NCBI GenBank assembly: GCA_029210565.1 | Contig: JARGFQ010000003.1 | Coordinates: forward strand, 1 to 64,000 | Length of the DNA stretch: 64,000 nucleotides | Source: Bacteroidales bacterium | GTDB taxonomy: Bacteria; Bacteroidota; Bacteroidia; Bacteroidales; VadinHA17 | Direction: 5' to 3' | Shown: in pieces, positions 33,258 through 41,846 of the stretch | Layout of the letters: every line of letters starts with the position of its first letter | Position numbering within the stretch: position 1 is the first letter of the stretch | Made by a program: the position numbers and the translations under genes | The notes under the pieces: model-generated | The model's input: the letters and a program-made list of their open reading frames with translations, nothing else | The model's database searches: none | What the model was told of the DNA's origin: nothing

Positions 33258-33948
33258 CATAGTTGTCAGGTTTGATAAAACCATCCTGGTCGGCAAGATT
33301 GACAGAGCGGCTTTTGTCATCGTAATATATTATCATCCTGCAGGTATCCTTCAGGAAATTTATTGATCCTATCTCAACTTTCTTGATCTCCTGAATACCT
33401 GTACGCTGACGGAGGTCGGCAATCATCTCGTCATATTTCTCAGGTACGATAAGATTTATCTTTTCATAAACGATTGATTTTGATGATGTGTGCCTGAGCA
33501 GCCACACCTTCTCAAGGCCAAAGGTGATGAGCAATATGGCAAGATTGGCAAACAGGATCTCATCGATGCTCGTGCCAGCGGTAAGGGCATTGATCACGGA
33601 GACACCGATGACCAGGAAGAGGTAGGTCATCTCCTTGATGGGCATGGGGTTGGTACGGTACCTGATGATACCGAAGATGGCAAAGAGCCCCAGTGCGAAT
33701 CCTATCTGCAGTGTGACACTTTCAAGCAGGTAGCACAGAAAGAAGACCACAGTGGAGATAAGTATGTATGTAAAGAGATAATCCTTTCTTCTGGCGGCGG
33801 AGTAATAGAGCCATCGAACCAGCAATATTATGACCGCCAGGTTAATGCCAAAGCGCACCAACAGCTCCGGGAACCCGGCAAAACTGAACATTTCCGATAC
33901 CGCTGCCGTTGTGCTGACGTCAGGCTGTGCCATTCCTGTAAAATTCAT
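33247..33948 (-). CDS. DUF4956 membrane protein
   Basis: A 233-aa protein with four predicted membrane helices (residues ~26-45 LVRFGINLAVIILLVRWLYY, ~54-72 LFTYILISTVVFFLCYLLES, ~76-90 and ~103-150) followed by a ~75-residue soluble domain. The family motif GLFAIFGIIRYRTNPMPIKEMTYLFLVIG is complete. DUF4956 proteins are regularly encoded beside VTC-type polyphosphate polymerase domain proteins, as here with a 29-nt overlap. They have been suggested to form the membrane part of a polyphosphate-linked system; no activity is established. Confidence 0.88.
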   Translation of the reverse strand: MNFTGMAQPDVSTTAAVSEMFSFAGFPELLVRFGINLAVIILLVRWLYYSAARRKDYLFTYILISTVVFFLCYLLESVTLQIGFALGLFAIFGIIRYRTNPMPIKEMTYLFLVIGVSVINALTAGTSIDEILFANLAILLITFGLEKVWLLRHTSSKSIVYEKINLIVPEKYDEMIADLRQRTGIQEIKKVEIGSINFLKDTCRMIIYYDDKSRSVNLADQDGFIKPDNYDDE

Positions 33949-34702
33949 CCCTGATCCTGTTTAGGAGTAAAAACTTTGGTTTAATGTTGTTCTGTTTCGT
34001 GGCACCGTTCAACAGTGCCATTCCAGTAACATACTTGCTGAATCCCGTGCTGCGTATGCCCTGGCTCTTCAGCTGCATAAAGAAGGGTGACAGTGCCGTC
34101 GACTTTTCACTCTTTATCTCTGCTATTGCCAGGTAGGGCATCTTAAGGCATTCACCCTTCAGGTTGTTCCAGGTGATATTGTAGTCAACGGTGATCCTCT
34201 CCGCATGCTGCAGGTTCACCAGTGTTATGCGTGTGAAGCCGGTATTCAGCACGGGTTTTAAGGAGGTAGAATCCGCCGATATCAGCTCCTCAAGGAACTC
34301 ATGAGATTCCTCCAGGTGGTCCATCCCATCCATCACCTTCTCTTTCTCCTGCCTTGTTTTTGAGGTCCTTCCCTTGTTCGATTTCTGCTTTACCTCAAGG
34401 AAAGTGAGTCCGTTGCTCTCGTAACTCCTGACCCTGACTTTTGTCCTGTTCAGTTTTCCGGTTACATGCTGGAGGTAAAAGACCAGGTCGGGGGTGTCGA
34501 AGTAAACAGTCTTGTAGCAAAACTCGCGCTCGTTATCTATCTCGAGAGCAGAGTATACTGACCGGACACTACGCAGTAGCAGGGGCAGCTTGCTTACCGG
34601 GAAGAGATACTTGGTGTCAACACGGTTCATGTACCTGACATTGTATGTCCCGTCAAGACCTACCGGTTCAAACCCCTGCAGTATATCATTCAGTTTTGTC
34701 AA
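33920..34702 (-). CDS. VTC-domain polyphosphate polymerase-like protein
   Basis: A 260-aa protein of the VTC family (CYTH-like tunnel fold). Basic residues that bind triphosphate are seen in MNRVDTKYLFPVSKLPLLL, NRTKVRVRSYESNGLTFLEV and KQKSNKGRTSKTRQEK; IAEIKSEKSTALSPF and GFSKYVTGMAL near the C-terminus are typical. The eukaryotic relative Vtc4 makes polyphosphate from ATP; bacterial members are less well studied. It is the first gene of a coupled set with DUF4956 and DUF2490. An intracellular phosphate or polyphosphate function is inferred. Confidence 0.88.
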   Translation of the reverse strand: MTKLNDILQGFEPVGLDGTYNVRYMNRVDTKYLFPVSKLPLLLRSVRSVYSALEIDNEREFCYKTVYFDTPDLVFYLQHVTGKLNRTKVRVRSYESNGLTFLEVKQKSNKGRTSKTRQEKEKVMDGMDHLEESHEFLEELISADSTSLKPVLNTGFTRITLVNLQHAERITVDYNITWNNLKGECLKMPYLAIAEIKSEKSTALSPFFMQLKSQGIRSTGFSKYVTGMALLNGATKQNNIKPKFLLLNRIRDEFYRNGTA

Positions 34703-34861
34703 CCCCTCAAATAATTAAGCTGTAAAGATAGCAGACTTTTCAGTCATGGCAAGACTGCCGGTCCGGGTTCAAATGTGCTGTCTGATAACGTTACCCTGCA
34801 ATGTCATATTTCGTATCGGGCAGAATAAAGGGGCGGAATGAGGGATGCTGCTTTCGCCTCT

Positions 34862-36391
34862 CTAATTGTCAATCAGGCTGAACCTCCACCGCGGATTTTG
34901 CGAGCTAATATGCTCCTTCTCCACTATTGCATTGACCCTTTCTATAAGTTCAGGGTTCTCCGCAGCCAGATCATGCATCTCCCGCGGATCTGTTGAGAGA
35001 TTGTAGAGTTCGAACCTGTCATTCCCCTTGTGCATCTCCCTGCGCAGTGCCTTCATATTTCCGATCATCACTGCCTGCTGTCCTCCGTACTCAGGGAACT
35101 CCCAGTAGAGGTACTCATGCTGCTGCTGCTTCCTTCCGGTCAGTTCAGGCAGGAAACTGATGCCGTCGGTTCCTTGTGGCAGCTCCATGCCGGTGATCTC
35201 ACAGATTGTGGGCAGTAGGTCATGAAAGGCTGACAGATGATCAGAGACCTCTCCTTCCCCGATCACGCCGGGCCACGAGGCTATCATAGGAACACGTATC
35301 CCTCCCTCAAACAGGAAGCCCTTGCCGTAGCCGTAACTGCCCCTGTAGGGGGCGGCGCTGCCGAACCATTCAGGATCAGTGCCGGCGTTCCATGCCGGAC
35401 CGTTATCACTGGTAAAGAGTATAAGGGTGTTATCATAGATGCCCATCTCCTTCAGGCGGGATACAAGTCTGCCGATCTGGTCATCAAGGTATGAGATCAT
35501 GGCAGCATAGGTTGCATGCGGGTAACGAACCGGGAAGTAACCCTGGCCCCCGGTATAGGGCTCCTCCTCTCCGAATTTGTCAACGTAGCGGCGAACCCAC
35601 TCCCCGGGAGCCTGAAGGGCCAGGTGAGGTATGGGCGTTGCCCAGTAGAGGAAAAAAGGCTTACGTCCACAGGAGTCGATGAAGGAGATCATCTCTCTGA
35701 ACATCAGCTCGGGAGCATAGTCTCTCATATTGAACCTGCCATAGCTGGACGGGTCATATGGGTCGTCCCCGGGAGCAAATCCGGTGTGGGGAGCGACTGT
35801 ATCGTTTCCGAGCCATACCCTCGAGTTGTTGCGCCAGAGATGTACCGGGTAGTATGTATGGGCTATCCGCTGGCAGTTGTATCCGTAGAAGAAACCAAAT
35901 CCCTGGCTGTTGGGTCTGCCTCCTGTATGGGGTGAACCAAGGCCCCACTTGCCAACGGCACCTGTGATATATCCGTTCTTTTGCAACAGTGAAGCGATGG
36001 TTTGAGTCCCATCAGCCAGTGGCCGCTGCCCTTCTAGGGATGAATCTGCAATCATGGCGCGGTAACTCCACACATTTCCCCTTTCGGCCCATTCATCGTT
36101 GCCCCTTACCTGCACATGCCCGGTATGCATGCCGGTCAGCAGAACGCATCGCGAAGGGGCACAGACAGCTGAGCCCGCATAGTGACGGGTGAACCGCATG
36201 CCACCCTCTGCCAGACGGTCTATATGTGGTGTCTCAATCTTCTCCTGACCGTAAGGCCCCGTATCTCCGTATCCAAGGTCGTCGGCGAGGATGATAATTA
36301 TATTAGGCTTTACAGGTGCATCGGCACTGCACCCTGCTGCCGCCAGGGCAACCATGGCAACAAAGAGTGCAAAAAGGAGCTTTGCCTTCAT
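34862..36391 (-). CDS. Sulfatase (arylsulfatase-type) lipoprotein
   Basis: A 509-aa sulfatase with a lipoprotein-type signal (MKAKLLFALFVAMVALAAAGCSA). Metal ligands are in IIIILADDLGYGDTG. The formylglycine motif is CAPSR (C-x-P-S-R) with LLTGMHTGH, which implies maturation by an anaerobic or FGE-type enzyme encoded elsewhere. The other metal ligand segment is LFTSDNGPAWNAG. It ends with the typical FELYNLSTDPREMHDLA stretch. The substrate is an extracellular sulfated glycan or ester, not identifiable. It starts 4 nt after the small membrane protein gene upstream. Confidence 0.93.
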   Translation of the reverse strand: MKAKLLFALFVAMVALAAAGCSADAPVKPNIIIILADDLGYGDTGPYGQEKIETPHIDRLAEGGMRFTRHYAGSAVCAPSRCVLLTGMHTGHVQVRGNDEWAERGNVWSYRAMIADSSLEGQRPLADGTQTIASLLQKNGYITGAVGKWGLGSPHTGGRPNSQGFGFFYGYNCQRIAHTYYPVHLWRNNSRVWLGNDTVAPHTGFAPGDDPYDPSSYGRFNMRDYAPELMFREMISFIDSCGRKPFFLYWATPIPHLALQAPGEWVRRYVDKFGEEEPYTGGQGYFPVRYPHATYAAMISYLDDQIGRLVSRLKEMGIYDNTLILFTSDNGPAWNAGTDPEWFGSAAPYRGSYGYGKGFLFEGGIRVPMIASWPGVIGEGEVSDHLSAFHDLLPTICEITGMELPQGTDGISFLPELTGRKQQQHEYLYWEFPEYGGQQAVMIGNMKALRREMHKGNDRFELYNLSTDPREMHDLAAENPELIERVNAIVEKEHISSQNPRWRFSLIDN

Positions 36392-36395
36392 TGAA

Positions 36396-36707
36396 TCAGA
36401 AACCCCTGAACCAGCTTTGAAACTGTTCGCCCAACCAGGGAATGGGCTTCATGATATCCTGAGCCGACCATATAAGACTCATGAGCCAGAAAATAAACAC
36501 AAGGATGCTTCCTATAAGCCAGATAGCCTGGCCCAGGACAGGAATGGCATTGAGCACCGACAGTGCTATGCTTATGATTATCAGACCCAGATTCTGTCTT
36601 ATGTAATAGCTGGCATACTCCTCCTTGTTGTTCATGTTGACAATGAGGGCGATGATCCATCCTATTCCGAAAAGGTGTGATACGATAGCCTTTGTCTTCG
36701 CATTCAT
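36396..36707 (-). CDS. Small DUF4870-like membrane protein
   Basis: A 103-aa protein with three hydrophobic segments: KAIVSHLFGIGWIIALIV, IRQNLGLIIISIALSVLNAI and AIWLIGSILVFIFWLMSLIW. Charged residues N-N-K-E-E-Y at ~25-30, then YYIRQ, recall the DUF4870/Tic20-like pattern (YxxQ after the first helix). Function unknown. It precedes the sulfatase with only 4 nt between stop and ATG, so they are likely co-transcribed, though a functional link is not obvious. Confidence 0.72.
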   Translation of the reverse strand: MNAKTKAIVSHLFGIGWIIALIVNMNNKEEYASYYIRQNLGLIIISIALSVLNAIPVLGQAIWLIGSILVFIFWLMSLIWSAQDIMKPIPWLGEQFQSWFRGF

Positions 36708-36811
36708 GGTTTAAGTTTTTAAGGTTCATTCAAATATATAAATAATGCCCGTGCCGGTGAAATTCTTTGACTGAATAAGCAAAAGATATTAACTCAACGG
36801 AACAGAGTTGC

Positions 36812-37756
36812 TTGCTTTGCATATTTTTGTGCCCTGAAATCTTTCTTGCCGTGGCTGATTACATTGTTGCCCATACAGGAGAATTTGCCGCCCTTGCCGT
36901 GGCACTGTTCTGGACCATCACTGCCCTGGCCTTCGAGTCGGCCAGCAAAAAGGTGGGCTCGCTCACGGTGAATATCTTCAGGCTCTCGCTGGCCATCATC
37001 TTCATAGGCGTCTTCACCCTGATCAGCCGGGGGCATTTCTTTCCGGTGGACGCCACAACCCATAACTGGATATGGCTGGCACTGTCCGGGCTGGTAGGAC
37101 TTGTTCTGGGCGATTATTTCCTTTTCAGAAGCTATGCCCTGATCGGCTCAAGGTTCGCCATGCTCATCATGACCCTGGCGCCTCCCATGGCTGCCTTCTT
37201 TGGTTACCTGATGCTTGATGAGAGGCTCACCATCCTCCAGTTTGCAGGTATGATCATTGTTCTCACCGGCATTGCACTGGCAATCTTTAACAGGCCTGCC
37301 AAAGGCGAAAGGCTCTCCTTCAAGCTCTCCCCCAAAGGCCTGCTGTTCGCTTTTATCGGAGCCCTTGGACAGGGCCTTGGTATCGTGCTGAGTAAGTACG
37401 GTATGGGCTCCTATGATCCATTCGCATCCACTCACATCAGAATAATTGCCGGAATTGCAGGCTTCGCATTCATAATTACAGTAATGGGAAGGTGGAGACA
37501 GACACTGGGATCGCTCAAGGATGTCCCGGCAATGAAAGCTCTCGCACTGGGTGCATTCTTTGGTCCCTTCCTGGGGATCTCCTTCTCGCTGCTGTCCGTG
37601 AGGCATACCGAGACAGGCATTGCCTCTACCATCATGGCAATTGTGCCCATACTGATAATAGCGCCGGCAGTATGGATATATAAGGAGAAACTGACTCCTG
37701 CTGAGATCCTGGGTGCAGTAATCAGCGTTGCAGGTGTGGCAATGTTCTTTATTTAG
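36812..37756 (+). CDS. DMT-family (EamA) transporter
   Basis: A 314-aa protein with ten predicted membrane helices in two EamA repeats (residues ~20-155 and ~175-314). The first repeat has ALAVALFWTITALAFESASK and GLVGLVLGDYFLFRSYALIG; the second GLLFAFIGALGQGLGIVLSK and ALGAFFGPFLGISFSLLSVR, ending GAVISVAGVAMFFI. EamA proteins export or import small metabolites; the substrate is unknown. The start is uncertain: ATG 36812 gives 13 extra residues before VADYIVAHTGEF, where a GTG (36851) is a possible alternative. Confidence 0.87.
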   Translation: MLCIFLCPEIFLAVADYIVAHTGEFAALAVALFWTITALAFESASKKVGSLTVNIFRLSLAIIFIGVFTLISRGHFFPVDATTHNWIWLALSGLVGLVLGDYFLFRSYALIGSRFAMLIMTLAPPMAAFFGYLMLDERLTILQFAGMIIVLTGIALAIFNRPAKGERLSFKLSPKGLLFAFIGALGQGLGIVLSKYGMGSYDPFASTHIRIIAGIAGFAFIITVMGRWRQTLGSLKDVPAMKALALGAFFGPFLGISFSLLSVRHTETGIASTIMAIVPILIIAPAVWIYKEKLTPAEILGAVISVAGVAMFFI

Positions 37757-37771
37757 AACTCTTGCATAAAA

Positions 37772-38917
37772 TCACTGCCCCTTCAACCCCTCAAGAATAG
37801 CATCCAGGAGCATGCCGTCAATGTCTTCGGTATATTCCCAGAACATGACCCCTCCCAGTCCCTGTGAAAGCACATACTCCATCTTTGCCTTTAACGATTC
37901 CTCATCGTCGTATGAGATGAAGATGGAGTCATGATCATTCCAGAGCCAGGGTGCCGCGGCAGCCGTATCCCACAGGCGCACAAAACCGCTGTCTGCCAGG
38001 GCAGCCAGCACATCCGCATATGGAATACTTTCCCCTGTGGTCGCCGCCTCGCGGTAGAGCCCGTCATTTTCCGGCTCAACACCCTTCCAGCGCCTTCCGT
38101 AGAAGGGTACACCGATATTCAGCTTCGCCGGGCTAACCCCTGCGTCAATATGCATTCTGACGCTGCGGACCGTGGCATCACCGTGGGGATAATCGGAAGC
38201 AGAGAGCCGGAGGTTGCTGTGATGACCGGCCTGCGAGGTGAGCCCGTTATGGTAATCGTAGGACATGATGTTGATGAAATCGAGATACTTTTCAAGTTTG
38301 CCAAGCTCTGTATTGGCAACATATGCTGAGTCACCCCCGGTGGCAATCGTGAGCAGATATGACTCGGGGCGATCAAGTTTCTCAGCCAGGGAGTCTATAT
38401 GCTTGCGAACACATCCAAGCAGCAGGGTGAAGTTATCCACATCCTCAGGCCTGTAGATGTTTCCGGCTCCGACCTGGTTAGGGTATTCCCAGTCGAGATC
38501 GATGCCGTCAAGTCCGTGGTCAAGGATAAACTGAGCCGCACTGGCGGCAAAAACATTGCGTGACGAGTCCGTGAGTGCCGCATCCGAAAAATTACCCGAC
38601 CAGCCCCATCCGCCAACGGATACCAGTAACTTCAGGTCGGGATTGACCTCCTTAAGTGACAGCAGGGTTTTTATGTCTTCAATGTCTCTGTCGGTGTTGT
38701 CAATCATGTCACTGCCGAAGGCAACCCTCCCGTCAATGATGTTGGCAAATGCGTAATTGATATGTGTGAGCTTTGTGGCGTCAATTTTTGTGAAATCATA
38801 ATGCCTGAAACCGGCAACATACCCGACCACCATATGCTCACTACCTGTGGTATTGTTTATGCACGACGTCATGAAGAGCATGAACCCTGAAAAAAACAGG
38901 AGGGAAAGCTTTTTCAT
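37772..38917 (-). CDS. Glycoside hydrolase family 18 lipoprotein (second copy)
   Basis: A 381-aa GH18 enzyme with a lipoprotein signal (MKKLSLLFFSGFMLFMTSCINN). Catalytic motif DGIDLDWEYPNQVGAGNIY, substrate-site VSVGGWGWSGNFSD, MSYDYHNGL and the terminal GLGGVMFWEYTEDIDG. It is clearly related to the GH18 protein at 15282-16454 (shared NIYRPEDVDNFT/NPYIPEDRENFT and FYGRRWKGVEPENDGLY/FYGKGWRGVPPENNGLY stretches), so the pair is a within-genome duplication or family expansion. It would act on chitin-like or host/fungal N-glycan chitobiose at the cell surface. Confidence 0.9.
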   Translation of the reverse strand: MKKLSLLFFSGFMLFMTSCINNTTGSEHMVVGYVAGFRHYDFTKIDATKLTHINYAFANIIDGRVAFGSDMIDNTDRDIEDIKTLLSLKEVNPDLKLLVSVGGWGWSGNFSDAALTDSSRNVFAASAAQFILDHGLDGIDLDWEYPNQVGAGNIYRPEDVDNFTLLLGCVRKHIDSLAEKLDRPESYLLTIATGGDSAYVANTELGKLEKYLDFINIMSYDYHNGLTSQAGHHSNLRLSASDYPHGDATVRSVRMHIDAGVSPAKLNIGVPFYGRRWKGVEPENDGLYREAATTGESIPYADVLAALADSGFVRLWDTAAAAPWLWNDHDSIFISYDDEESLKAKMEYVLSQGLGGVMFWEYTEDIDGMLLDAILEGLKGQ

Positions 38918-38949
38918 CGTTTATCTATTATATTATTTTATTGCTCTTA

Positions 38950-39012
38950 GGAAACTTTCACGAAAGTTGATGTCCTGCGCAGAAATGAGCTGGAACCCAT
39001 GCACCTTTCATT
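38950..39012. repeat. Palindromic dispersed repeat, divergent copy
   Basis: 63-bp relative of the 8369/8464 pair: ggaaactttcacgaa on the left, then gaaatgagctggaaccc and catgcacctttcat on the right. These align with ggaacttacatgaa, gatgtgagttactgct and catgtaagtttcat of copy 2. It is intergenic, between GH18 (minus) and GH130 (plus). Confidence 0.55.
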
Positions 39013-39107
39013 TTTCCGTGCCAATGGTTACAGATAGCAATATATAAAAATTTCACCAAATGTCAGAACATGGAGTACAATCCCAGGGAAGGCTTTGCGT
39101 TATCCGT

Positions 39108-39115
39108 TATATTTG
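39108..39115 (+). promoter_or_regulatory. Candidate -7 element of the GH130 gene
   Basis: TATATTTG, an exact TAnnTTTG match, 23 nt before the GH130 ATG. No TTTG at the usual -33 distance was found, so confidence is limited. Confidence 0.35.
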
Positions 39116-39138
39116 CTCCGGAAATATAACTGGAAACC

Positions 39139-40338
39139 ATGACAGAAAAGGATTTTGACAGCAGGGTCAGGCAGCTCTTTGAAGAGCACTCTGCGCTTGT
39201 CAGTCGGCGGAACATTAAAAGAACAGACGGCAACGGCATCTACGACAGGTATCTGTATCCCATTATCACTCGTGATCACACTCCCGTCTTCTGGAGGTAT
39301 AATCTCAACTACAGGACCAACCCGCACCTGATGACACGGCTGGGCATCAACACCACCTTTAACGCAGGGGCGATAAAACATGACGGCATGTACTGCCTGG
39401 CGCTCAGGACCGAAGGTTTCGACGTGAAGTCGTTCTTCGCCATCGCGGAGAGTCCCAACGGCATTGACAACTGGCGATTCCGAAATCATCCGATCGTAAT
39501 GCCCGTCACCGATGACCCTGAGATGAATGTCTATGATATACGTCTCACCAGGCATGAGGACGGATGGATTTACGGTCTCTTCTGTGCAGAGCGGAAGGAT
39601 AACAGTAAGCCGGATGATTCATCAGCTGCTCTTGCAAGCTGTGGCATAGCAAGGACCAGGGACCTCGATAACTGGGAGAGGCTTGATGATCTCAGATCGT
39701 CGGCAGCGCAACAGAGAAACTGCGTGCTCCACCCGGAATTCGTGAACGGGAGGTATATGATCTACACCCGTCCGCAGTCGGGATTCATAGAGACAGGTGA
39801 CAGCGGCATCTCGGCAGGCTTCTGCGACAGCATGGAGCATGCCGTCCTGGGAGAGGAGGTGCTTGTGGATGCCAGGCAATACCACACTGTCAGGGAGGTA
39901 AAAAACGGGCAGGGGCCTGCGCCGCTGAAATGCGAGCATGGCTGGATTCATCTTGCACATGGCGTGAGAAGGACAGCAGCCGGCCTGCGCTATACCCTCT
40001 ACCTCTTCCTCACCTCACTGGAGGAGCCCTGGAAAGTGATCAGAAGACCCTCCGGACATTTCATAGAACCGCTCGACGAAGAGAGGGTCGGCGATGTCTC
40101 CAATGTAGTCTTCAGTAACGGCTGGATAGCTGATGAAGATGGCACTGTCTTTGTCTACTATGCAAGTTCAGATACCAGGATGCATGTGGCAACAACCACA
40201 TTGGATAAACTGACGGATTATGTGATGAATACACCGGAAGATGCAGGACGCACTCAACAGTGTGCTGCCCAGCGCGATGAGATGGTGAAAAATAACCTGA
40301 AAATAATTGCTCAAAAGTATCCGGATATTAAAATTTAA
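39139..40338 (+). CDS. GH130 glycosidase/phosphorylase, 4-O-beta-mannosyl-glucose phosphorylase-like
   Basis: A 399-aa five-bladed beta-propeller of GH130. Family segments are NTTFNAGAIKHDGMYCLALR, YDIRLTRHEDGWIYGLFC, NCVLHPEFVNGRYMIYTRPQ and WIHLAHGVRRTAAGLRYTLY. The phosphate-binding residues and general acid Asp (in NVYDIRL) are of the phosphorylase subgroup, and overall length fits the mannosyl-glucose phosphorylase branch. Such enzymes phosphorolyse beta-mannosides to mannose-1-phosphate inside the cell. No SusC/D, epimerase or mannanase is adjacent, so the substrate is inferred from the subfamily. Confidence 0.87.
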   Translation: MTEKDFDSRVRQLFEEHSALVSRRNIKRTDGNGIYDRYLYPIITRDHTPVFWRYNLNYRTNPHLMTRLGINTTFNAGAIKHDGMYCLALRTEGFDVKSFFAIAESPNGIDNWRFRNHPIVMPVTDDPEMNVYDIRLTRHEDGWIYGLFCAERKDNSKPDDSSAALASCGIARTRDLDNWERLDDLRSSAAQQRNCVLHPEFVNGRYMIYTRPQSGFIETGDSGISAGFCDSMEHAVLGEEVLVDARQYHTVREVKNGQGPAPLKCEHGWIHLAHGVRRTAAGLRYTLYLFLTSLEEPWKVIRRPSGHFIEPLDEERVGDVSNVVFSNGWIADEDGTVFVYYASSDTRMHVATTTLDKLTDYVMNTPEDAGRTQQCAAQRDEMVKNNLKIIAQKYPDIKI

Positions 40339-40594
40339 TATATGTTTGCGCCTCAATTGAAGGCCATCATTTCAAAGGACCAATAAGGAACAGTGAATAA
40401 CTTCCCACCATAATAGTTATTAATCAGACTGTCAGATAATAACAGACGGATAATCCTTATTGATATCTTTCCCTGGCCATAATTTTCGCACCTGTTCCAT
40501 TTGATATCTTAGCGGAAATTTTTAAAATAAAATATTCACTAAAAACATTTAGAAACAACAACCAGACAAAGAAGGTAAATTATTTTACCGAAGT
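40339..40594. other. Intergenic region upstream of the aminomutase cassette
   Basis: 256 nt, AT-rich. The only structure I find is a 6-bp hairpin, ggtaaa-ttat-tttacc (40574-40589), ending 5 nt before the aminomutase ATG where the ribosome would bind. A TATCTTAG (7/8 TAnnTTTG) lies near 40504. No open frame of note. Confidence 0.4.
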
Positions 40595-41839
40595 ATGAAC
40601 GCTAACAGAAAAGAGGCTACGGTGACTCATTATGAGCACCGCCTCATGGGCTGTTCTTCTGACGAAGAACCTGGTGCGGGTACCATGATCTTCCCGCAGA
40701 TCGGATCCCACGATCAAGCAGTTAGCAACCGGAGTTCGGAATTCATACACCGCTACTTCCCACTAACAAATGTTAATTCCTGGAATGACTGGCGCTGGCA
40801 GCTTCGCAATTCCTTTACCACCGCCGAGGCTCTGTCGCGCGTCATGACGCTCACCGATGACGAGAAGAATACTCTTCAGAGGTTGAAGAACAGGTTGCCG
40901 TTGCGCGTCACTCCATACTATCTGTCTCTCATCTATGATTCGGAGCCCGGCGCCCCGCTGCGCCGTACCATGATACCCACCTCAGGGGAGATGATAATCA
41001 CCGAGGCTGAGAAGGCTGACCCGCTCGACGAAACAGGCAGCAGTCCCGTTCCCGGCATCATTCACCGGTATCCTGACAGAGCGCTTTTCACTGTCAGCCA
41101 GTTCTGCTCATCATACTGCAGGTACTGCACACGGTCACATTCGGTCGGCAAGCTGGGCCACCTGACCAAAGACGAATGGGAGATAGCCTTCAGGTATCTT
41201 GAGGAGCACACCGAAATACGTGATGTCATTATCAGCGGAGGAGATCCCCTGACGATGAACAACAATAAGCTGGAGTACCTGCTTTCACGACTGAGATCCA
41301 TAAAACATATTGAGATCCTGAGGATAGGAACCAAAATACCGACCGTGCTCCCACAGAGGATAACGCCTCAGCTGGTGTCAATGCTTCGGAGGTATCATCC
41401 GCTCTATCTAAGCCTGCACTTCACTCACCCCGACGAGCTGACAAAGGATACACGCAGGGCATGTGAGATGCTTGCCGATGCGGGCATAGCCCTGGGGAGC
41501 CAAACAGTGCTCCTGAAGGGAATAAACGACAATTCCTCCACGATGAAGGATCTGATGCACAAGCTGCTGACAGTGCGCGTGTGACCATATTATATCTATC
41601 AGTGCGACCTCATTCCCGGCTCCAGCCACTTCCGTACTACCGTAGAAACAGGGATAGAGATTATAGAGAGCATGCGGGGTCATACCAGCGGTTATGCAGT
41701 GCCCCAGTTTGTTATTGATACTCCCGGAGGGGGCGGTAAGATACCCATCCTGCCATCATACGTCGTCGAGAGCGGCCCTGAAAAGTGGGTGCTCAGGAAC
41801 TACAAAAACAACCGGTATACTTATCCCAATAAAAAGTAA
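40595..41839 (+). pseudogene. kamA: Lysine 2,3-aminomutase (KamA family), interrupted by in-frame TGA
   Basis: The full frame is 414 codons, a normal KamA length. The N-terminal NSWNDWRWQLRN and radical SAM CSSYCRYCTRSH (SAM/[4Fe-4S]) are intact. TGA at 41582-41584 replaces the arginine of the family motif [12 protein letters not shown], so the first 329 codons end LLTVRV. The same frame then continues [28 protein letters not shown] and [15 protein letters not shown] to TAA at 41837. The PLP-binding lysine of this family is the K of PGGGGK (codon 41738-41740), so the truncated product could not catalyse 2,3-aminomutation. A CGA-to-TGA change is the simplest cause. It is the first gene of a cassette with two ATP-grasp ligases and a GNAT. 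Confidence 0.85.
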
Positions 41840-41846
41840 CTGACGA

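Noticed and set aside
41582..41584. Selenocysteine or other TGA recoding in kamA
   Set aside because: The family residue is arginine, not cysteine, and no SECIS-like hairpin follows; mutation or error is simpler.
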